A model generated the notes under the pieces. That model was not told where the DNA came from and did not search any database. It saw only the letters and a list, made by a program, of their open reading frames with translations. Positions 53,101 to 61,164 of a stretch of DNA of 64,000 bases are shown one piece after another (positions within the stretch are counted from its first letter, which is position 1; each line of letters opens with the position of its first letter). The position numbers and the translations under genes were made by a program. The DNA lies in the NCBI GenBank assembly GCA_963743325.1, contig CAVUOZ010000010.1, forward strand, positions 682,001 through 746,000. Reading direction: 5' to 3'. The DNA comes from DATFVA01 sp963743325 (GTDB lineage Bacteria; Bacteroidota; Ignavibacteria; Ignavibacteriales; Ignavibacteriaceae).

Positions 53101-53417
53101 AATAAATCACATTTTGCAGTTTTTCTTTCAACATACCAGAAATTTGTACCATCGAAAGCCAGGCCCTGTGATGTGTGCATTCCAGGGTAATTTATATTTA
53201 TTGTTGTTAAATAATTTCCATAGGCATCAACTGATTTTAAAACTCCGCTTCCCGTGGTTGAAGACTCTGACGAGATCCAGTAACTGCTGCCGTCATAGGT
53301 TAGTCCATACCCGTAATTAAAAAAAGTTTCAGATGGAAGGTTAACTGTTTCTATTAAAGATTGGGAAAATCCGGTAGAACAAAGCAAAAGAAACAAAATG
53401 AAGTATAGTTTTTTCAT
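50157..53417 (-). CDS. Large secreted propeller/choice-of-anchor protein with T9SS sorting domain
   Basis: A 1086-residue exported protein. It has a signal peptide ('ILFLLLCSTGFSQ'), an N-terminal propeller-like region with repeated 'GLAFDGTNFWYVER' motifs (20-255), and two immunoglobulin-like HYDIN/choice-of-anchor domains ('EFPQTTVGDTSHTAVTVSN', 'NFGDVWINGDG'). About eight FG-GAP/VCBS-like calcium motifs follow ('DLNGDGLSDVIIATN', 'DFNGDGVPDILAIAD'), then a fibronectin-like domain and a type A sorting domain ('QNYPNPFNPATVINYSLP'). It probably sits on the surface or in the medium as a binding or adhesion protein; no catalytic domain is visible. A terminator of the opposite neighbour lies just upstream. 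Confidence 0.9.
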   Translation of the reverse strand: MKKLYFILFLLLCSTGFSQSLIETVNLPSETFFNYGYGLTYDGSSYWISSESSTTGSGVLKSVDAYGNYLTTININYPGMHTSQGLAFDGTNFWYVERKTAKCDLFKVSQSGNVLDSIPIQSIGGTWYLGGAAWDGTGLWISVYYPNNLVALYKVDVAVKQIIDTIQVFGVQPTGITVKGDTLFYVMDGFEGDPENIYAVDLATKDTLFFWHVPEAAGSRQNPRGLAWDGSYFWLLAEPVGASTGRQLFKYDLSGSGSPHISVYPTSFEFPQTTVGDTSHTAVTVSNIGTADLEVTNITYNNSVFSSPSGSFPVTVPPGGGKNIQVDFHPSAYQFYTCVMTIESNDFATPAVDVDLFGQGVLNGPNIVLSATSHNFGDVWINGDGNAYWSFSIYNTGDSHLEISDMHFNLPEFSFESETIPFQIAPAETAAVRLRFTPAQSGNYNDTLFIQSNDTQNPVVKISVSGNGVIGNYAIGYQFWSFQVPDNPRVTYQEYRVIGLKPINDLNGDGLSDVIIATNNYFIMALDGAGGGITDTLWTLNTFFNSSNAGSIGQSNDYGVQDALAIVSDLNGDGKNDVVIGTGGGNEHVYAINGMNGHIIWGFGDDYNYSLGDFEAVDGQRDFNGDGVPDILAIADGNEQGTGYHTAYLFNGVNGNILWQYYYPGPYLAFGKTIISVNDVTGDGVPDAVIDVGNNGTTDLNVICLKGTNGQAVWTFPVTGYEPKELLELAVPGQTSDLVASQYFGHVYRIDGETGAQVWAYDYGFTGMIQITRIRDINADNVDDILIAAFSGVVTCLSGANGQALWSYPMNYQYGVASVPDLNNDGTDDMITGDQDGTFYCISGSGDPLFFSHTFTGDRIYTVNTLPSIDFNASYELLVGTRDGKVVCYSGGLNAVPVELKSFTASPDGNNVALNWVTSTQLNNKGFEIERKSGNENYQVISFIKGDGTTAEQRSYSYIDKDLKEGKYTYRLQQIDLDGSVNYSNEINVTVAIPDQFNLSQNYPNPFNPATVINYSLPQKTSVKLVVYDILGKEVKTLVNGEKDAGSYRIKWNGLNDNDHLVSTGVYIYRIQAGDFVQERKMILMK

Positions 53418-53439
53418 TTGTGTCTCCCTGATTTAGTGA

Positions 53440-53469
53440 AGAAAAATTACATCTTAATTTTTAAGATGT
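53440..53469 (-). terminator. Intrinsic terminator of the B12-binding subunit operon
   Basis: A 9-bp stem (ACATCTTAA at 53449-53457 with TTAAGATGT at 53461-53469), three-base loop, followed on the minus strand by AATTTTTC. It lies 8 bp after the stop of the B12-binding gene and 23 bp before the next gene's start. Confidence 0.8.
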
Positions 53470-53476
53470 TACAGGA

Positions 53477-53887
53477 TTAATTATTTCTGGGATTTTTAGA
53501 ATACCATTCTTTGATATACCTGGCAATTTCTGTGGTAGCAGCACCTGGAGTGAAAATTTCACCTACGCCCAGTTCATGAAGCGCTTTAATATCCTCTTCG
53601 GGTATAATTCCGCCGCCGGTAAGAAGCACATCATCAATTCCTTTATCTTTCATAAGTTTCATTATTCTCGGGAAGATAGTCATATGGGCACCTGACAATA
53701 TACTAATTCCGATAACATCAACATCCTCCTGAATCGCAGCTTCAACAATCATTTCAGGAGTTTGTCTGAGCCCGGTATAAATAACTTCCATACCGGCATC
53801 CCGCAAAGCAGCAGCAATTACTTTTGCTCCGCGGTCATGACCGTCAAGTCCTGCTTTCGCAACCAATACTCTGATTTTTTTATCCAT
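53477..53887 (-). CDS. Methylmalonyl-CoA mutase B12-binding subunit (small)
   Basis: A free-standing cobalamin-binding domain of 136 residues. The adenosylcobalamin motif is 'LDGHDRGAKVIAAALRDAG', with the lower-ligand His in Asp-x-His-x-x-Gly, followed by 'GISILSGAH' and 'LLTGGGIIPEED'. This matches the C-terminal part of methylmalonyl-CoA mutase or the small subunit in organisms where it is a separate polypeptide. The catalytic large subunit is not in the window. It would convert between succinyl-CoA and methylmalonyl-CoA, the same pathway as the carboxyltransferase at 10.1-11.7 kb. It is the last gene of an operon with the HIT, ACC-deaminase, kdsB, plsC and M48 genes. Confidence 0.93.
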   Translation of the reverse strand: MDKKIRVLVAKAGLDGHDRGAKVIAAALRDAGMEVIYTGLRQTPEMIVEAAIQEDVDVIGISILSGAHMTIFPRIMKLMKDKGIDDVLLTGGGIIPEEDIKALHELGVGEIFTPGAATTEIARYIKEWYSKNPRNN

Positions 53888-53893
53888 TAGTTT

Positions 53894-54310
53894 TTAACCT
53901 TTATTAGTTACTGCTTTACGAATTATTTCAGCGAATTCTTTTATGGAACCATCAGCATAAACTTTAAAACGAGGCCTGTAATTGAAATCACTGCTGAATC
54001 TCGGTATAATATGAAAGTGAAAATGATAGACAGTCTGACCAGCAGCGGCACCATTGTTAATAATAACATTGAATCCTTCTGCATTAAGTCCTTTCTGAAT
54101 TGCCCCGGACATCACCTGGGTGACCCTGCATAGTTCCACAAGATAGTCTGAAGGCAGTTCATTAAAATTACTGAAATGCTTTTTAGGAATAACAAGGGTA
54201 TGCCCGTAATTAACCGGCCGAATATCAAGAAAAGCCATTACCATATCATTTTCGTATAATATTTCGGCTTCCCCCTTACGATTAACAATATCACAAAAAA
54301 TACAATCCAT
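53894..54310 (-). CDS. HIT family protein (nucleotide hydrolase/transferase)
   Basis: A 138-residue histidine triad protein that hydrolyses nucleoside phosphoramidates or related nucleotides. The zinc motif is 'MDCIFCDIV', and the histidine triad is 'VYHFHFHIIPRF' (His-x-His-x-His). 'FLDIRPVNYGHTLVIPKKHF' is typical. The frame also has a TTG at 54316, but the ATG at 54310 gives the normal start. It lies 6 bp before the B12-binding gene. Confidence 0.93.
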   Translation of the reverse strand: MDCIFCDIVNRKGEAEILYENDMVMAFLDIRPVNYGHTLVIPKKHFSNFNELPSDYLVELCRVTQVMSGAIQKGLNAEGFNVIINNGAAAGQTVYHFHFHIIPRFSSDFNYRPRFKVYADGSIKEFAEIIRKAVTNKG

Positions 54311-54353
54311 ACCCAAAAATAATCTTAATTAATTTTTAAGGCAAAGAGGAATG

Positions 54354-55316
54354 CTAATTTGTTGAAAGATATTCCTTCCTTCTTCCGAAAGTACCAAATA
54401 TTCCCCCCGTATGAAGAAAAAGAACTTTTGATTTCCGATCCTTTTTAATAAAATTATGATAATAAGCATAGAAAGCTTTACCTGTGTATGCAGGGTCAAG
54501 CAGAATTCCCGTCTCTCTGAAAAATTTATTTATCAGCTCCAGTTTACTTCGGCTGATTTTTTTATATCCTTCCTCAGAATAACCATTTAATATCCTGAGA
54601 TTATCGGGATTTATATCATTTGCAAGTTTAAAATCCATTACAACACCCTGTGCAAGCTGCAGAATCTTTTTCCTGATCATATTTTCATCGTACAGAACAT
54701 TAACGGCATATACAGTCATATTTATTCCGTATTGAGACAGACCGGCTAATATTCCGGCCGCTGTACCGCCTGTTCCAGCCGCGACAAATATGCCATCAAT
54801 CGGCTTAAGGTTGATTTGTTTTGAAAGCTCATCGACAAATGAAACATATCCCCATATTCCCAGGGTTGTAGAACCTCCTTCGGGTATAACATAAACATTT
54901 TTACCCATGCTTCTCAGAATCTCACTTTCCTCCTGCATAATCTCATTCACAAATTCATAGTTGTTCTTATTCATAAAGAATATTTCAGCTCCGCTGAGTT
55001 TATTCAGGAAAAGATTTCCATCTGAGTCCGGTTTATCCTTACCCCATAAAAATAACTTTGGTTTCATTCCGAGTTTTACTGCGGCGATTGCCGTTGCCCT
55101 GGCATGGTTCGATTGATCTCCGCCGCATGTAAAAATATATCGGGCTTTTTCCTTCTTCGCCTGGCAAAGCAGAAATTCAAGCTTGCGAACCTTGTTGCCT
55201 GACAGCTCAACGCCTGTGAGGTCATCTCTTTTAATAAGGAATTTCCTGCCTTCAAACTTAATCTCCTGAACAGGAGTAGGAATATTTGCTAATGCTATCT
55301 TCTTCGGACTCTTCAC
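54354..55316 (-). CDS. ACC deaminase/D-cysteine desulfhydrase family PLP enzyme
   Basis: Fold-type II PLP enzyme of 320 residues. It is similar to 1-aminocyclopropane-1-carboxylate deaminase and D-cysteine desulfhydrase, which deaminate small amino acids to 2-oxo acids. The PLP lysine is in 'GVELSGNKVRKLEFLL', 'FTCGGDQSNHARATA' binds the substrate, and 'FVAAGTGGTAAGI' binds phosphate. The exact substrate is not certain. The GTG start at 55316 overlaps the kdsB stop by 4 bp (GTGA), so the two genes are translationally coupled. Confidence 0.9.
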   Translation of the reverse strand: MKSPKKIALANIPTPVQEIKFEGRKFLIKRDDLTGVELSGNKVRKLEFLLCQAKKEKARYIFTCGGDQSNHARATAIAAVKLGMKPKLFLWGKDKPDSDGNLFLNKLSGAEIFFMNKNNYEFVNEIMQEESEILRSMGKNVYVIPEGGSTTLGIWGYVSFVDELSKQINLKPIDGIFVAAGTGGTAAGILAGLSQYGINMTVYAVNVLYDENMIRKKILQLAQGVVMDFKLANDINPDNLRILNGYSEEGYKKISRSKLELINKFFRETGILLDPAYTGKAFYAYYHNFIKKDRKSKVLFLHTGGIFGTFGRRKEYLSTN

Positions 55317-56074
55317 TCTTTTTCTTTTCGCATTCTTGAATAATAAAGGCGGGCACGTTCCAGGTCTTCAGGTGTATCTACAGCAAGATTTTCATACGTA
55401 GTCACAACAACTTTAATTTTAAAACCATTTTCAAGCATCCTGAGCTGCTCAAGTCTTTCTATCTGTTCAAGATCAGTCGGCCCGAGGCTGGAAAATTTTA
55501 AGAGGGATTCCCTCCGGTATACGTATAGCCCGATGTGCTTATAAATATCCGCTTTGGTGATGCGGTCATACATTGTTTTTGCATCGCGCACATACGGAAT
55601 AGGTGAACGTGAGAAATAGAGTGCGAAATTATTATAATCGAAAACGACTTTAGTCACCGCAGGCGATTTCAGTTCTTCAACAGTTTCTATTTTTTTTGCA
55701 AGAGTTGAAACATTTACAGAAAGATCAAAAAGCAAGGGCTCTATTGCCTGGTCGATCATGATTCCCTGTATGAATGGCTCATCTCCCTGTATGTTTACGA
55801 TTATTTCCGCTTCCGGTAATTGTTTTGCAACATATGCAATCCTGTCTGAACCGGTAGAGATATCTTTTGGAGTCAGAAAAACCTTTGCACCGAAACCTCT
55901 TGAAACCTGGGCCACTTTTTCATCGTCTGTTGCAATGATTACATCATGTAACAGGCGGGATGTTTTAGAACTTTCATAAGTGTGTTGTATCATTGGTTTG
56001 CCGCCGATATCTGCAAGAGGTTTTCCCATTAAGCGGGTCGAAGCAAAACGGGCAGGAATTATTCCGACTATCAT
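55313..56074 (-). CDS. kdsB: 3-deoxy-manno-octulosonate cytidylyltransferase
   Basis: Activates KDO with CTP for lipopolysaccharide synthesis, confirming an LPS-type outer membrane. The 253-residue protein has the N-terminal 'IIPARFASTRLMGKPLADIGG' nucleotide-binding segment, 'VIATDDEKV', 'NIQGDEPFI', 'YFSRSPIPYVRDA', 'HIGLYVYRRESLLKF' and 'AVDTPEDLERAR'. The start is an ATG at 56074. It overlaps the ACC-deaminase-like gene by 4 bp, and the plsC gene lies 35 bp upstream. Confidence 0.96.
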   Translation of the reverse strand: MIVGIIPARFASTRLMGKPLADIGGKPMIQHTYESSKTSRLLHDVIIATDDEKVAQVSRGFGAKVFLTPKDISTGSDRIAYVAKQLPEAEIIVNIQGDEPFIQGIMIDQAIEPLLFDLSVNVSTLAKKIETVEELKSPAVTKVVFDYNNFALYFSRSPIPYVRDAKTMYDRITKADIYKHIGLYVYRRESLLKFSSLGPTDLEQIERLEQLRMLENGFKIKVVVTTYENLAVDTPEDLERARLYYSRMRKEKE

Positions 56075-56109
56075 TTTAATTCTCTAAAATTCAGGAGTTT
56101 TCAGGTCAA

Positions 56110-56814
56110 TCATTTACTGTAATAATTAGCAGATATAATATCCCTTACTTTTCCCATAAGTTCAAGTTCATCATTTCGTGTTTCAACTTTTATCGTCTGC
56201 ACGGGCTCGCTGAATATAATCCTGATGGTTCCCTTATTAATTTTCAGAGAACCCTTCGGCAGTAGCTTATCGGAATCACGTATTGCAACAGGAATAATAG
56301 GATAATTTACCTGGCCCGCAAGATGAAATGCGCCTCTTTTAAACTGCTGAAGCTCGCCGTTTTTACTTCTCGTTCCTTCGGGAAAAAGAATCAACGAAAC
56401 GGATTTTGTTTTCATTTTAAGCCTGGCTTTATGAATACTTTTTAACGCATTCTCAGCGTTACTTCTGTCTATCACTACATGAGGTCCTGTCAAAAGCTGC
56501 CAGCCAAACAGGGGAATCCTGGCCAGTTCTTTCTTAAATACGAAACCGCTTTTGAGAGGTATAGTAAACTGCAAGGCTATAATATCAAACTGACTGATGT
56601 GATTGGACACAAAAATGAAAGGACCTTCACCCTGGATATTCTTTAAGCCTGAGGCCTTAACTTTGACTCCGCTTATAAACAATATACCGCTGCCGTACAA
56701 CTTTGTTAAGTATTTGTATGACCAGAATGATCTATCGATGAGTCCCGAAAGTAAAGCTAAGAAAGAAACTACTATTGTATATAAAACGATGAAAAATATT
56801 TTGATGTAAAACAA
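56110..56814 (-). CDS. plsC: 1-acyl-sn-glycerol-3-phosphate acyltransferase
   Basis: Adds the second fatty acid in phosphatidic acid synthesis, at the inner membrane. The 234-residue protein has an N-terminal hydrophobic helix and the acyltransferase motifs: 'FVSNHISQFDIIAL' (His-x4-Asp), 'GFVFKKELARIPLFGW', 'LFPEGTRSKNGELQQFKRGAF' and 'PIIPVAIRDS'. The start is a TTG at 56814, placed three bases after the M48 stop, with GAGGAGA about 7 bases upstream. It probably belongs to the same transcript as kdsB. Confidence 0.92.
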   Translation of the reverse strand: MFYIKIFFIVLYTIVVSFLALLSGLIDRSFWSYKYLTKLYGSGILFISGVKVKASGLKNIQGEGPFIFVSNHISQFDIIALQFTIPLKSGFVFKKELARIPLFGWQLLTGPHVVIDRSNAENALKSIHKARLKMKTKSVSLILFPEGTRSKNGELQQFKRGAFHLAGQVNYPIIPVAIRDSDKLLPKGSLKINKGTIRIIFSEPVQTIKVETRNDELELMGKVRDIISANYYSK

Positions 56815-56816
56815 TC

Positions 56817-57950
56817 TCAGCTCTCCTCAAACCTGAGATTAGCCTCCTTAATCCCGGACCGGTTTACATAATTTCGAATTGCATTCACCCTGTTTGTTAT
56901 GGATGGATGACTATAAAAAAACCACTCCACAAAAGGATGAGGATTTTTATCGGCGAGATTCTGTTCAGTAAGTTTGTCTAAGGTAGAAATAAAAGCGGAA
57001 GGTTTGTTTGTTGTTGAAACAGCATATTCATCAGCTTCGTATTCAAACTTGCGTGATATAATATTAGTTAATGGTGTTTCAACCAGTCCAATCAACATTG
57101 CCCACACAGAGAGAATCGGTAATGCAGCTATCTCCTGGAGCCTTTTAAATCCGAACCAATCAAGAGAAATATTATAAAAATATGCTATAAGAAACAGAGT
57201 ACCGAAACTTGCTACGGTACCAATAATAATATTTTTAATTATATGTTTTCTTTTGTAATGCCCGAGTTCATGAGCAACTACAGTTTCTATCTCATCGTTC
57301 GAATAATTATCCAGCAGGGTATCGCCGAGAAGTATACGTTTCGATTTTCCTAAACCGGTAAATGCTGCATTAGCTTTCTTTGTATTTTTACTCATATTAA
57401 ACCTGAAAACATTTTCAACCTTTATTCCGGCGTCTTTCGCTAACCTTGTAATACGTTCACTCAAATCTTCATTCTCAATAGGAGAAATTTTATAAAAAAT
57501 AGGTAAAATTATTAACGGTAAAAGACGTGCGAAGACAACCGAAATTATAAAAAGAATTATTGCGAATGGCAGCCACCAGAACACCCCGAATTTATTTAGT
57601 ACGTAATAAAATATCAGGAGAATGGGTATTCCTACTACAAGTGAAACGACAAGGCCTTTAAAATTTTCAAATATCCACCTGCCGAATGTCTGGTTCGAAA
57701 GATTGTATTTATGCTCGAGGTAAAAATCTTTATAAAAAGTTATAGGGGAAAAAAGTACTATCCCTGCGACCCCGCTTATTAAAATAAACGAAATGAAAAG
57801 GAGGTATCCGTTATTAATATAATTATGCAGAAAATTTTCAAGTACTAAACTGAAATGGAAATAGACAAATCCGATAATTAAAATAAAACTGGCTACACTT
57901 TTAAATATTCCTATACCCAGTCTGATATTGTTATATTTTTTTGATTCCAT
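56817..57950 (-). CDS. M48 family Ste24-like zinc metalloprotease
   Basis: Membrane-embedded zinc endopeptidase of 377 residues resembling the CAAX protease Ste24. The zinc motif is 'TVVAHELGHYKRKH' (HExxH), with a third ligand Glu in 'SRKFEYEADEYAV'. Several transmembrane helices precede it, and 'NAAFTGLGKSKRILLGDTLL' is typical of the family. In bacteria such proteases work in membrane protein quality control. The start is an ATG at 57950. It is the first gene of the operon that runs down to 53.5 kb. Confidence 0.93.
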   Translation of the reverse strand: MESKKYNNIRLGIGIFKSVASFILIIGFVYFHFSLVLENFLHNYINNGYLLFISFILISGVAGIVLFSPITFYKDFYLEHKYNLSNQTFGRWIFENFKGLVVSLVVGIPILLIFYYVLNKFGVFWWLPFAIILFIISVVFARLLPLIILPIFYKISPIENEDLSERITRLAKDAGIKVENVFRFNMSKNTKKANAAFTGLGKSKRILLGDTLLDNYSNDEIETVVAHELGHYKRKHIIKNIIIGTVASFGTLFLIAYFYNISLDWFGFKRLQEIAALPILSVWAMLIGLVETPLTNIISRKFEYEADEYAVSTTNKPSAFISTLDKLTEQNLADKNPHPFVEWFFYSHPSITNRVNAIRNYVNRSGIKEANLRFEES

Positions 57951-58124
57951 CTTTAGAAACTAAGGAGAGGACATTTTAACTTCTACACATCTCGTTATTT
58001 AAAATACAAAAAGCTTCACTTAAAACTAATTAGGCTTCTCAAAAATCATTGTGCAAAATTGAATAGAATCGGAGCTATTCTTATAATTTATCACTAATCG
58101 AATTTTTCTTGATTACCAAACAAA

Positions 58125-58478
58125 TCACTTTTTATCTTTCTCTAAAAGCTTGTCATCTGGTTTTTCAATAGGGTTCAGCCGGCTTAGATATTTTTGGGGA
58201 TCTGCTTTAAATTTTTTCAGACATTTATTACAGCAAAATGCGAATGTTTTACCATTATATGCATATGTTATTTTGGGATCAACATCTTCCCCGGAAACGG
58301 GACAAACTGTATTTATAGGCTTTCCATCTTCAACAATCCTAACAGATGTGCCTTGATCTTTCTGAATCTCTTTAAGTGTGTCTTTTTTTTCAGTTTTTTC
58401 TTTTTCCTGTGCGTATATGCCGACTGTTAAGTTAAGACCAATAAATAAAATAGATAGTGCAAAAAGAAATTGCCTCAT
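58125..58478 (-). CDS. Exported YHS-domain protein
   Basis: A 117-residue exported protein. A signal peptide ('FLFALSILFIGLNLTVGIYA') precedes a Lys-rich spacer and a YHS-type domain at the C-terminus with four cysteines: 'NTVCPVSGEDVDP' and 'FAFCCNKCLKKF'. This arrangement is used for metal (often copper or heavy-metal) handling. The frame is open to 58493, but I choose the ATG at 58478, because AAAGGA lies 6 bases upstream and the signal peptide starts there. It has its own perfect Bacteroidota-type promoter. Confidence 0.82.
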   Translation of the reverse strand: MRQFLFALSILFIGLNLTVGIYAQEKEKTEKKDTLKEIQKDQGTSVRIVEDGKPINTVCPVSGEDVDPKITYAYNGKTFAFCCNKCLKKFKADPQKYLSRLNPIEKPDDKLLEKDKK

Positions 58479-58518
58479 CATATGTCCTTTCATTTTAATT
58501 TGCTGGCAGCCAGTAATT

Positions 58519-58549
58519 CAAAGCTATTTTAATTGAGGGTTTCAACAAA
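58519..58549 (-). promoter_or_regulatory. Perfect Bacteroidota promoter of the YHS gene
   Basis: On the minus strand TTTG (58549-58546) is followed after exactly 19 bases by TAGCTTTG (58526-58519), an exact match to TTTG-N19-TAnnTTTG. It lies 41 bases upstream of the chosen start codon. Confidence 0.75.
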
Positions 58550-58569
58550 GAGTAAAAAATTGCCCCCCG

Positions 58570-59322
58570 CTAAATCATTCCAAGGTCATTTTGGGGAAGC
58601 CAGCCGATTTTACCGTCTTTTAATCTTATGCGGAAATAATTATCGACTTTATCATCGATTTTAACTTTTAAGCCTTCGTGTATCACAAATGCGTCCTTGC
58701 TGTCCGGGTCAGGAGAAAGTTTAGCAGTAGCAGACTGTTGAACAACTATTCCATTTTTTATGTTGAATTCACGGTTGTATTTTATCGCGGAAATAGAAAA
58801 GGAAATGGCAAGCAGGAATAGTACAGCTATACCTGAAAAGAAGGCCATCCTCTGGTAATCCGGACGGCGGGTAAAGAAATAGAAAATAATTACTCCAAGT
58901 AAGAGAATATAGAAAATATATGTAAGGTAAACCCATCCTGAGAAAGTTAAAAGCGCAAGAAAACTTTCCCACCACTGGAATATAAAAAAGTCAGGGAGAG
59001 TATTTAATCTGTCAATCGTTTTTGAATTGGCAAGTGCAAGGTTATGCTGAATATCATCGTCTCCCGGGGAAAGCCTTATGGCACGTTCATAATTCAGTAT
59101 CGCATAGCCAAGGCTGCTTTTCCTGTAATATGCATTACCTAGGTTGTAGTAAAGTTCTGCACTTTCATAACCTTCATCAAGAACTTTACTGTATGATTGT
59201 ATAGCCTTATCGTACAACTGCTTCTGATAATAACGGTTCCCCTGTTCCATAAGTGTTTCGGATTGTGCAAAAAGCGATGTGCAAAGAAGTAATAATAATA
59301 AAATTAGATTTTTAAGCAGCAT
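58570..59322 (-). CDS. batE: BatE-like TPR and SH3 protein of the aerotolerance operon
   Basis: A 250-residue membrane protein. A signal segment ('LLKNLILLLLLLCTSLFAQ') is followed by TPR repeats ('AELYYNLGNAYYRKSSLGY'), two transmembrane helices near residues 125-180 and a C-terminal SH3-like domain ('KVKIDDKVDNYFRIRLKDG', 'GWLPQNDLGMI'). The layout matches BatE, the last gene in bat operons. The frame is open to 59355, but I use the ATG at 59322, because the signal peptide starts there; it overlaps the batD stop by 11 bp. The function is unknown beyond a link to oxidative stress tolerance. Confidence 0.85.
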   Translation of the reverse strand: MLLKNLILLLLLLCTSLFAQSETLMEQGNRYYQKQLYDKAIQSYSKVLDEGYESAELYYNLGNAYYRKSSLGYAILNYERAIRLSPGDDDIQHNLALANSKTIDRLNTLPDFFIFQWWESFLALLTFSGWVYLTYIFYILLLGVIIFYFFTRRPDYQRMAFFSGIAVLFLLAISFSISAIKYNREFNIKNGIVVQQSATAKLSPDPDSKDAFVIHEGLKVKIDDKVDNYFRIRLKDGKIGWLPQNDLGMI

Positions 59323-61153
59323 TTCTCTTAACTGATAATGATTTTTCAATTTCAATGATTACATATGAAAGTTCATTGTATATTTCATTCATTGCCGCAG
59401 ATTCGCTTTTTTTAGGAGCAAATCTGATGAACTCACACTTATTGGCAACTCTCTCGAACTCAGTAATAAGTTCCTCATTTAAACGTCTTCTCCTCAACTC
59501 TGAGGAAGCCCTGTCAACGCTCAGCTCTGACTTGGGAATATGAAGTTTGTCTTCAAGGTACCCGAAAAGTGCAAGGGAAATTTCAGAATAAAAGGCATGA
59601 TGGTCATTTGCATCCATTAAAGTCTTAGCCTGTTTCAACCTGGATTTAGCAATCTTCTGAGCACGCTGGTATCTCATTAATTGAACATTCCCTGCAAGTT
59701 TGTCTTCCTTTCTGCGCCAGACAACCAGACCAAGCCCCAGGATAAACGGAAAACCAACTGCAGCCCAGAAACCAAAGCGGTTAAGTACAAAGTTTCCTTT
59801 TTCGTGCAGAGTTTCTGTATCGGTTTTAATATAACGTATATCTTCACCTAAAAGTTTAACATCTTCCTTGCCAGCATATTCAGATGAATTATCACCTGTC
59901 CCCTGTTCAACATTCAGTGTATAAGAGGGTGAGCTAAGGGTTATATAAGATTTTTTATCTATATCATAGTAAGAAAACTTAACAGGAGGTATATCTTTTT
60001 TTCCTGCATCACGGGGAACGATAAGATATTCAGCAGTTTTTTTTCCTGATATTCTACCTGTTCGGGTAATTTGCTCGTTTACTTTAGGATCATACTTTTC
60101 AAAACCTGCAGGCAGCGTAATCACGGGCATATCAAGAAGACTGATATTTCCTGTCCCATTAATTGTGACTTTTAAAGAAACGGGTTCATTTGTTTTAGTT
60201 TGTTTCTTGTCTATCTGTGAATCCATTGAGAAGTTTCCAACTGCCCCGTTAAAGGAATCAGGCACATTACCGGAAGGAAGCGGCTGAACATTTATTTTAA
60301 GTGAGTTTGATTTTGCGGTAAAATCGATTGTCTGTCCAATTCCGAAGAAAGGATCGTTAAAGAAATCATCAAATACATTATTGTTTTTTCTTTTCTTTTG
60401 GATCTGAACGGGAACGTCAAGCTCAAAAGGCGTCACACTTAGTTCACCGGTCTGAGTAGGAAACAGCGCAACCTTCTTCAGGATACCGACTTTGTACTTC
60501 TTTCCCTCATAAGTTTCGGTTGTGAAATTTATATTATTAGATGTTTCGAGCTCTTCCGCCCAGAATCCGGGGTACTGAGGCAGCTTGCTGATTGACATCT
60601 GGGAAGCGATACTAAGCCTTGTGTACAATTTATATGTTACCGTAACCTGCTCACCCATATAAGCCTTTTGCTTATCAGCGCTTGCCCTTACGAAAACATT
60701 CTCAGCGATTTCATCGTTACTGACACCCGAGGAATTTGAATTGTTATTCTGCTGGGTACCGGGATTTGAAGAACTCTTTTCAACCTGTATGGTAATGGGA
60801 TCGGTTTTATAAGAATTTCGCTTATATTGAATAGAAGCCCTGCCGATTGTGTACTTTCCTAAATTTTTTGGCTGCAGATAGAATGAGTACGAAAGTGAAG
60901 CGGATACTGCTCCGTTTATTATCTGCATACTCGTTGACTGATTGGGTCCGCTTAAAACCATGAATCCTGCAAAGTCCGGAGGAGAGAAATTACTAAGGCT
61001 GTTAATGTCATTACCTTCAAAAGTAAATGTCACCTGGAAACGGTAATTTAATCCAACGGTGGTATTATCCGCTGAAGCAGTGAAAGATTGTGCATTTATT
61101 AATCCGGGTATGATAAGAATGAATAATGCGATCTGTAAGAATATTTTTTTCAT
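59312..61153 (-). CDS. batD: BatD, aerotolerance operon protein
   Basis: A 613-residue exported protein with a signal peptide ('IALFILIIPGLINAQ'), tandem immunoglobulin-like 'oxygen tolerance' domains and a C-terminal transmembrane helix near residue 460 ('FGFWAAVGFPFILGLGLVVW'). A cytoplasmic helical region ends the protein. Family segments include 'ENVFVRASADKQKAYMGEQV' and 'LPAGFEKYDP'. It is the central surface component of the Bat system, between the BatB/BatC and BatE genes, and the tail may contact the cytoplasmic AAA ATPase of the MoxR type that usually lies upstream. Confidence 0.93.
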   Translation of the reverse strand: MKKIFLQIALFILIIPGLINAQSFTASADNTTVGLNYRFQVTFTFEGNDINSLSNFSPPDFAGFMVLSGPNQSTSMQIINGAVSASLSYSFYLQPKNLGKYTIGRASIQYKRNSYKTDPITIQVEKSSSNPGTQQNNNSNSSGVSNDEIAENVFVRASADKQKAYMGEQVTVTYKLYTRLSIASQMSISKLPQYPGFWAEELETSNNINFTTETYEGKKYKVGILKKVALFPTQTGELSVTPFELDVPVQIQKKRKNNNVFDDFFNDPFFGIGQTIDFTAKSNSLKINVQPLPSGNVPDSFNGAVGNFSMDSQIDKKQTKTNEPVSLKVTINGTGNISLLDMPVITLPAGFEKYDPKVNEQITRTGRISGKKTAEYLIVPRDAGKKDIPPVKFSYYDIDKKSYITLSSPSYTLNVEQGTGDNSSEYAGKEDVKLLGEDIRYIKTDTETLHEKGNFVLNRFGFWAAVGFPFILGLGLVVWRRKEDKLAGNVQLMRYQRAQKIAKSRLKQAKTLMDANDHHAFYSEISLALFGYLEDKLHIPKSELSVDRASSELRRRRLNEELITEFERVANKCEFIRFAPKKSESAAMNEIYNELSYVIIEIEKSLSVKRNAA

Positions 61154-61164
61154 TTTAATAAGAA

